The notes under the pieces were generated by a model that was not told the DNA's origin, searched no databases, and saw only the letters and a list, made by a program, of their open reading frames with translations. A stretch of 64,000 nucleotides of DNA from Tanytarsus gracilentus (taxonomy: Eukaryota > Arthropoda > Insecta > Diptera > Chironomidae), in NCBI GenBank assembly GCA_038502055.1, contig JAXRKN010000043.1, forward strand, positions 4,278,001-4,342,000, written 5' to 3'. Positions 56,333 to 64,000 of the stretch are shown here, one piece after another. The translations under genes and the position numbers were made by a program. Numbering within the stretch: position 1 is the first letter of the stretch; every line of letters starts with the position of its first letter.

Positions 56333-59300
56333 TTCAAATAAAAATCGGAAGCAATTGCACAAGCCTGAGTTGTGACTAGAGTGAGTCGTGGGTTTATTCT
56401 CGACGGAGATTATGTGAGAGAGAAGAAAAAATGTTCAAAAGAAATCGAAAGTGAAGCATTTGAATGCATAATAGTGCATTGTCGATGTCGATGTGCCTTT
56501 TTAACCGAAAGATTTTCGAAAGCAGAACAAAATTGAGATTTTGACGTCTTGATAACTTTTTTTTTCTATTCAATTGAAAAATTTCACTTTCATCAAATTA
56601 AAAATAAAATTGAAGATTTTCCTTTCGCTTTTCACATTTGACTTCTTGAGTCGTGAAATCGTGATGGAAACAATAATTGCTCGAGCATTTGAGACGTTGA
56701 TGAAATTTAAGTGATAATGTCTATCATCAATGAGGCTTTCATCGACCTTTGGTGAATGTCATTAGATTTATTGTTTGTGGCGGTTAAATTTTTAATGATT
56801 TTTAAAAAAAATTTAAAAAGTTCAAAATGATTCTTTGGAGATTTAAAAATTTAATTCACAACTTCACAGCCTAATTTTGATTGGGTAATTAATAAATTCC
56901 TTTAATTTTTTTCTTGACCATTTTCAGCAGAAAAAGTTGAACACATGTCGAGCGTGTTCGGTTTCAGCAAAAAAACACACCCGATCGCTAACAAATTGCA
57001 CCTTGTATAGCGAATGTTAGAAATTAAAATTTATGTGGGAAAATTGATTGATTCTTTCGAAAAATGTCTGAATCTCTCTTACAGATCTGAATTATTTGTG
57101 TTAAACATTTTTTTGCGCCCTTCTAACTTCATCAAAGCAATGTGTGGTTTCAACTAATTTACGAGTGTCTACGTTTACTCACTTTGATCAACATGATTTT
57201 TTCTTCTTTTTATTATTCAGGAAAAAATTATCACTTTAACTTTTCTTGCGGTATTTTTTTAAAGGCAGTAATTGAAGTGATCTTTTCACTCGAACAATCA
57301 AAATTAAACAAACACGGAATATAATTTGCCTAACAATCTTATATAGCGCTCGCTCCGTCCTCTGTACTCGCTGCTCAACTCTCAAATGTCTGAAGCTGAA
57401 AAGCAAGACTAAAGCTGCGATTTATGAGCGCATTTGAGCATGAGAGAGAGTTTTTTGTAGCTTTAGCTGATTTTTTTTATGAATAATCTGTTGATATTTC
57501 TCTCCGCTCTCACTCTCGATGCCCTATACCGAACATTTACCAATTGCACACGAGAATAAAATCAAAATAAATGACGAGCATAAATCAATGATTGAAGGTG
57601 TGATGATTACTGTCTCTCATTATTATTATTGCGTTTCCGTGTGCCGCGACGTGTTAATTCTTAAGAAATTTCACTTTCAAAATGCTAATAAAAAATTGTC
57701 GCTTAAAAAGGTAATATGAGACAAAAGAATCAGACTTTCTCCTTATGGAGACACAAAAATATTAAATGAGATTTATCGAGTGCTTCCATTAGAAGTGCAC
57801 TTTTGACATATTTTATCTTTTTGTGTTGATCTTTAGAAAATTTTCAACATATCAAATTTTTCATTAAATTTTCGTTTTGTCCTTAACATAGCTCGTAATT
57901 CATTTCATTGTAAACTCTTGCGGTTTTGACTCGCGGTTAAAGTCGATTACGCTGTAAGCATTTAAAATGACACACATGTAATGTCTTTGGGCATTAAACT
58001 TTCTGACCGAGCCTCATTTGATGCCAAGACGTCTGTTGATGAATTTTAAAAATTCAAAGCACGTGCTGTGATTCTTTAGAAGATGAAGACTGAGATGTTA
58101 ACGGAAATGTGAAATTCAAAAGAGCTTTCGAAAGCTTAAATATATGAAAAATTTAACACAGTAATTCTCTATTTCCTTCCTTTTTTCTCCATTAATATTT
58201 CACGCTCTTTTCATTGGAAACAAATTGCTTTTGCCACAATTAAATTACACATGAGTGAGTGAGTGCTTGCACCCTCTTAACAAATGGTTGCAGATCGATA
58301 TCGCATCGACATATTTAATTGGAGGCTGAACAATGTGTGACGTACGAATGAATGGACGGCAATTAAAGTATAAAATTTAATATGAGGGACCATATGACAA
58401 ATTTTTATAATTTTAAAGAACTTGAGGACATCACGGCAATTTTGCGAGAATCCTTTTGAAAGAAAAATATTCGGAAATTTAATATTTTTCACTCAAATGA
58501 TTTTATAATGTATAATAAAGAGATATTAATAGCATTAAACTATCAATGTTCAGCAGCTCCATAGTGCGCATACACAATTACATAAAACATATCCGATTTC
58601 TCTTTCATTTCATTATGTCCAACATAGTTTTTATGTTTTTTTTATTCAATTTTTAACAAATAATTTTTTAAACTGTGTGCTTTGTGTGGTGGTTTATCGA
58701 GAGAACATTACAAAGAGAGGACGAAAAAAATAATTTTTGTGGCTGATGCTTGAAGACGTTTTCATTCTTGAATGATTCTATTGTGAATATTTTTTTGTAC
58801 ATTGTGTGGAAGGAAAGCACTATCAAATAATAATAATAATGTTGTTAAAAATTTAATGGCTCAATGCCTGGGGAATAACAACAGATGAATAGAAGTTGAG
58901 GCATTGCTAAAATTGATTTCTAACTAGACATGGATATTAAGTGGTGAAATAAGGGTCAATGTGTGGTTATATTTTTTTTAAGATGATTAAAAAAAATATT
59001 TCATGTCAAAAAATTAAAACATTTTAAAATATTAATTTCCATCTAAAAATCAAGACCCACCCCTTGGCTACCTTTTTACCTCGATATCTTTTTTTTTTCA
59101 TGAATACAATTCAGAAAAAAACCATTTTGAATGACATTCCAGCTCCAATTCACCAAACTCATCCTTCTCATCATCTGACAGAGATACACAGAACGCGCTT
59201 TTATTGAAAATGTAAAATGTACAATCAAGGAGAGAAAAATGTGCAAAAGAATTTTTTCTTCGCATCAATTCGAAATCAATAAAAGAAGTGGCAGTGAGAT

Positions 59301-62300
59301 TTGGAGAAAAATGAAAGAATAAACAGAAGAAAATTAATTTTTTTTCTCTTTTGGTGTTGAGGGAAAAATTTAATTGAATATAAATTAGTATCATTTAGAG
59401 TCGAATTTTTATTAGAAATCGTGAAAATGAAGAAGAAATTCGTGACGGTAGAACTCGACCAATCGAGGGAATGGCAACATTGTGAGCGGAAAAGGCGGAG
59501 TCTCTTGTTGGCAACATTAATCAAATGTTTCCAATGTTCTGCAACAAATTTTTCACTCAAAACGTTCAACATAAAATTTTCTTCCCACGCAAAATATTGA
59601 GGGTTGATATAATTTCATTAACTACAGTTTTATTTTCCCCTTTTCAGACAATTAAGTTTTTCGATGATTTGCTTGCGGTTATTTTTAATAACACATCTCT
59701 CAAATCATCGTGATTATCCCTAAGTTTTGTAAACATTTTATAGAAACTTGGATTTTCAGCTTGTGAGGTTTCTTCTGTTCGGCAACAATTTATTAAAATA
59801 TTTGAGGTTGCACAGAAAAATTGGGACGAAAAAAAAACCATTAGAAAGTAAATTTTCAAATTTTTGAGTTTAAAAAATATTAAATTTTAAAATTTAAAAT
59901 AAAGTTGTCAATTTATCAAAATAAATAAAAATTGTTAAGTTTATAAAATTTTGAACGTCCCTTATTAGATTCAAAAAACAATAACCATCATCAGAATACA
60001 ATCCATGAAACAAAAAACTCCTCCAGAGTGAAGAGAGAAATTTTCATTTTGTGTAAAAATTAAATTAACTTTTTTCTTCTTCACTCTCGCTCGAAAGATC
60101 TTTTGTTGAGATTTCCTTTTTTGCAGAGAAAGAAAATATACAAAAGTAAGAAATAAGAGAAGTTGACAAAAATCTTGGAAAGTAAATTTATCAAGCGAAG
60201 CGTAAAATTGTTTCTGTTTCCACAAAAACATAGCGAGATGTTCTTGATAAAATTGAAATTTTTCGCTTTGTTTTCTTTCTCGATTTTCATGAAATGTCTT
60301 TGAAATTTCAGATGCAAGAAAATTTTAATTTTATATCAATGTTCAGCTCTCTCGAGTTGTGAGTGTGAGGAGGGAAATAAAACATATCTGAAGATGATCT
60401 GTCGAAAGGGATGAAGAAAAATTTCTTTTAACCCTTTTTAGTGCTGTGATATGCTAAAAATTTCCTTATAATCAATTTTGACCAGACAAAAAAAAATAAG
60501 GTGAAGAAAATTCCGATTAAATTACTTTTTTACAGGATTGCAACACATTTTTCTTCTCAAGTGTTAATGATGACTCTCACAAGTCACTCTAATGTGCTTC
60601 TGTAAATTTATTTTTTTCATCAATACATCTCGAAGGATATTCTCGAATTACTCTCAATAAGCTCACTTGAAATTCGATGAAATTGTTACAAAATTAAATT
60701 GTGAGAATTGCCTTGAAGCGTTTGAAAATGATATTGTACATCATGTGCACAATGTTGCTACTTTTTGAGATGGGATTTTCGAGATAAAAATTTCTTAAGC
60801 CAATATTTGTACAACAACATGATACGATGAAGCAGATTTATTGTGAAAAAGAGATGATGTTTAATGGGCATTAAGGATGTAAGGTAGAAAAATACTTTTG
60901 CTAAGGTGTCACGTGATATTTTTGTGTTATTTTGTAATTTTAAAGTGTTCTTTGATATTTGAGGAAAATTGCAATGCTAAAAGACTTTTTTGCAGTAAAA
61001 TTTTGTTTATTTTATAATAATTTTTATGCGGCATCTTTAAGTCTCTGAAATAAAGAAATAAAATTTTACTGTCTCAAATTTTTCTCATTTAATCAACCCC
61101 GCATAAACCAAATAAATTGTGGGAATGTCAGGATAGAAAAAAAATATCCTTTGAAGGTTATCCATAGATCATCAAATGAGATAACCCTCGAGCGAATAAA
61201 AAAGAAGGTAGCGAGTGAGGGTGGGATATGGCTGGTTAGAAAGAAAGAGTTCAACTGTTTCACAAAAGACAACAAAAGATTTCCAATGAAAATGTTCATT
61301 TTTTAAGGCATGCTATTGATTACAAAAAGTGATATACGAAAAAGTTGTAAAGAGGAAATTAAAAAAGCAAAAGTAATTGAAAGAAGGGATCTTTTTCTCT
61401 TTATATCTCATTCACCATGCATCCTCATCCTTAACTCCCTTCAATCATCTCTTTATGGAACATTAGAGAGAAAACACTTGTAGCATTTCATTGTGTTTAG
61501 TTAGAGAATAAATAATTGGTTTAGTGGGTTTTGCGGATCAGCGAGCAACAAATTGATTGAAAGCCTTGATTTAAGGTGAGTTATTGAGTGGTTAAAAAAG
61601 TATCAGTTTCAGGCGAATTCTCTCAAAAAATTCTTGGTAGTTTGACAACATACAGGAAGGATGAAGAATTCAAAAAAATTAAAGAGAAATAAAATTTGGT
61701 AACATTTTGATCAACACAACACTCACGACCGTCATCATCAATAAGAGTCTCACTTTGACTTAAGCAGGAATGTGTGTCACAACTCTGTGACTCTCGAGTG
61801 ATTTCCACTTCAAATCTTAAGTGTATCTTCTGTTTGTCCACCCAAAAAATGTCTTCGCTTTTTAGCTAATTCGGTGTGGTAGGTTTCAACAAAAATATCA
61901 ATTCAATATACAAACACTGTTGAAAAATCTCGAAGGAGAATTCGATGAAGACACGAACTGAAGAGAAATAGTCAAAAAAGACGATGAGGTAAAAAATCCG
62001 GGTAATTTTGAGTAAATATTTGTTGAATTTGAAAAATAAGAAAAAAATCATCAAATTTTCTGATGTAATTGAACAATGTTATATATGTTAATGGAGACAG
62101 TCTTCTTCTTTCGAAAAAAATTCATTCGGATTTTTATAAAACTGACTGGCGCGAGAATAAATTTGTTTGAATTTAATAAAAATATTTTTTCTGGACTGCG
62201 CCCGATACTTGATGACTTTTTCACGGTATTTGCAAATATTTATTACTCTTCTTACTTTGCTGACTTCAACTGGCGTCAGCTAACATTTTTTTATCTTAAT

Positions 62301-64000
62301 TGAACGTGTTTTATTAAAACTACTCTTTTTTGCTAGTAAAATTGATTTAAATGAATTGTAGAAAATAAAAGCACGTAAATTCAATAAATCGGCGCCTCAC
62401 AATTAACAAATTGAAATAAAAAATTTGACAAAAAGGGGCAAATTTACTTTCGTGATGTTTTTGACTTGTGCCGAAATTTAAGTGATCCAAAAATTCGTTT
62501 CCTAACGGTTTTCTAACCTTGCTAAAAGTTTTTAAGTAACCTCAAATTTATGAAGAAGCCTTCACGCTCACAGTTGTCAACTAATATCGACTTCTCAGCT
62601 CAATGAAAAATCACTCACATAATTGCTTCCTTGAAGATCCTTGAACAAAATTAAAACATTTAAAGTGTCCGCTTGAATGTGTTCTTGAAAACCTTCTTCT
62701 TCTCGAATTCAGTGCTCAGTGCCTCGAAGATAAACAACAGAAAGAGAGAACTTGTCGACTCAACCTTGTCAACTCATCAACAATCAACTTTGTGTCTCAC
62801 TATTTGCTCAGCAATTAAAATGAAACAATTTTCTAAACTCATTTTTTACTCACATCTTGTTTGAAAACTGTTTTAAAATAATTTCAAAACTCGAATGGGA
62901 TAGCAAACGACGATGTCGTCGAGGCATTTTAAGCAGTGTCAACAACCAAAATTCGTTGGCTACATTATACATTAACCAGACTCATCAGTGAGTCAATAAA
63001 CGAGAGATGAAAAATGATATTGTCGGTGGTATTGAAAGAATAACAGAAAAAAAATTATTTCGATTTTTAAATAAAATATTTATTCTAATCTTGAATTTTT
63101 AGGAATCATTTTCGAGTGCGAGACTTGATTTTAACATTAAATGCGCTTTATAAAAATTGATCATCAGTTTAATTTTAAAAATTAGTTGATAGTCATAAAA
63201 AACGGTAATTCATCCATATATGTCATTATTAGATCGACATGCAGTGATGGTGATGTTGCGGCATAAGTTTATGCAAACAACGTCTATAAAATAAAAGGGA
63301 GGATCGGCACGATTTTTTTATTCTCATTTTAATTTCAATTGTCGACATACGCGATGAAGTAATTTTTTTTTGTTGAATTGGTTAACAAATTGCTTAATTG
63401 TGATATTCATTGAATCACACGGCATGAGATCACAGTTTTATATTTTAACAAATGATGAGGAGAATAAACAAATAAAAAAAGGAGGAAAAAACCCGAAAAA
63501 TACTGATTTGATCGCATCATGATTCTCTTTTGAATTATATCACGTATCTCGATGTAGCGCAAAACCCTTTCAAATCGCATTCCCATCACCACATATACTT
63601 TAAATATGTGTACCTCTGCTGGTTATTATATGTCATTAAAAATATGATACGATCCGCCATTGATTTCACATTTGAATGATTCATAAATCATTCATTCTCT
63701 CTCTGTGGTAGCCATCGCGATAGATTCAGTTACAGTACATTGCATTCAGAAGAAATATATTTCATTTATATTGTTTCACTCGAGAGTTTCTCTCACAATT
63801 CTTCCTTTTCTATTCATCATAAGAAAAATTAAATATATTGCGAGCTCTTTCAATTGTTCTTCTTATGAATCAAAAGAAAAGAAAAGTAATACAAAAGAGA
63901 AGAAATAAGAAACGAATTTTCAAGAGATTTCCTTGAGCCCTCGAGAATGTGCTCATGCCGCATGCTAGCAATTGAAATTTTCTGTATGATTTACAGCGAG
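56333..64000. other. 7.7 kb gene-free stretch at the right end
   Basis: AT-rich with oligo-A/T tracts and GAGA/CTCT words. No ORF has splice support or recognisable homology. Two ORFs are slightly better than background and are listed as weak candidates or rejected items: 59644-59841 (-) and 61700-61830 (-). A TATA-like TATAAAATAAAAG occurs at 63285. This may be upstream or intronic DNA of a gene beyond the window. Confidence 0.5.
59644..59841 (-). CDS. Weak candidate: 65-residue secreted peptide ORF
   Basis: ATG at 59841 gives MVFFSSQFFCATSNILINCC, then a hydrophilic helix-like part (NPSFYKMFTKLRDNHDDLRD) ending KSSKNLIV-stop. The charged C-terminal half has more coding-like composition than surrounding sequence, but the N-terminus is only weakly signal-like. 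There is no promoter or splice evidence and no recognised family. Confidence 0.2.
   Translation of the reverse strand: MVFFSSQFFCATSNILINCCRTEETSQAENPSFYKMFTKLRDNHDDLRDVLLKITASKSSKNLIV

Noticed and set aside
61700..61841. Minus-strand ORF with balanced composition (RFEVEITRESQSCDTHSC)
   Set aside because: Coding-like residues over about 40 codons, but no donor in a usable phase, no start in good context and no recognised family.

Overview
This window is eukaryotic nuclear DNA, almost certainly from an insect and most likely a dipteran (a nematoceran midge or relative fits the gene sequences best). It is strongly AT-rich. Genes are split by very short GT-AG introns (about 50-70 bp, a few longer). 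The best-recognised proteins look like fly orthologues: taranis, flightless-I, EMRE, synaptogyrin, CD98hc, Ssrp and swm. All exon structures below were read by eye from ORFs, splice signals and frame continuity; every spliced total is a whole number of codons.

Layout. 1-3.1 kb: 5' part of a Golgi alpha-mannosidase II (-), head to head with the U5 snRNP WD40 protein SNRNP40 (+). 3.1-23.2 kb: a gene-poor block around a two-exon SERTA-domain gene (taranis-like, +, 4.2 kb intron). It also holds a LINE 3' remnant, a terminal-inverted-repeat element carrying two minisatellites, and a degenerate GGATCTCACTTCCAG repeat. 23.2-28 kb: the mitochondrial calcium uniporter regulator EMRE (+) tail to tail with flightless-I (-). 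28.7-33.8 kb: a HELZ-type zinc-finger RNA helicase (+). 35.1-36.1 kb: synaptogyrin (+). 37.3-39.4 kb: a small single-pass protein, probably mitochondrial (-), a possible 37-aa smORF (+), and a C2H2 zinc-finger gene (-). 40.4-42.4 kb: an unusual minus-strand cluster with a PIWI-protein 3' fragment, a SWT1-like WW/PIN gene broken inside its PIN domain, and a divergent candidate XLF-like end-joining factor. 44-48.6 kb: CD98 heavy chain (+) and FACT subunit Ssrp (-). 48.8-49.2 kb: a KEN-box coiled-coil protein (+). 50.3-53.2 kb: swm/RBM26-27 (+). 54.3-56.3 kb: two convergent secreted Pro/Tyr-rich proteins. 56.3-64 kb: no gene I can support.

Most genes are unrelated housekeeping, neuronal or regulatory genes arranged in divergent and convergent pairs, not a functional cluster. 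The most unusual locus is 40.4-40.7 kb, where the SWT1 reading frame ends abruptly inside the PIN nuclease fold and is followed on the same strand by a PIWI C-terminal exon with an in-frame internal deletion. Second is an EMRE gene whose 54-bp intron is stop-free and a multiple of three, so conceptual translation can easily mis-annotate it. I see no prokaryotic, viral or CRISPR-like system.
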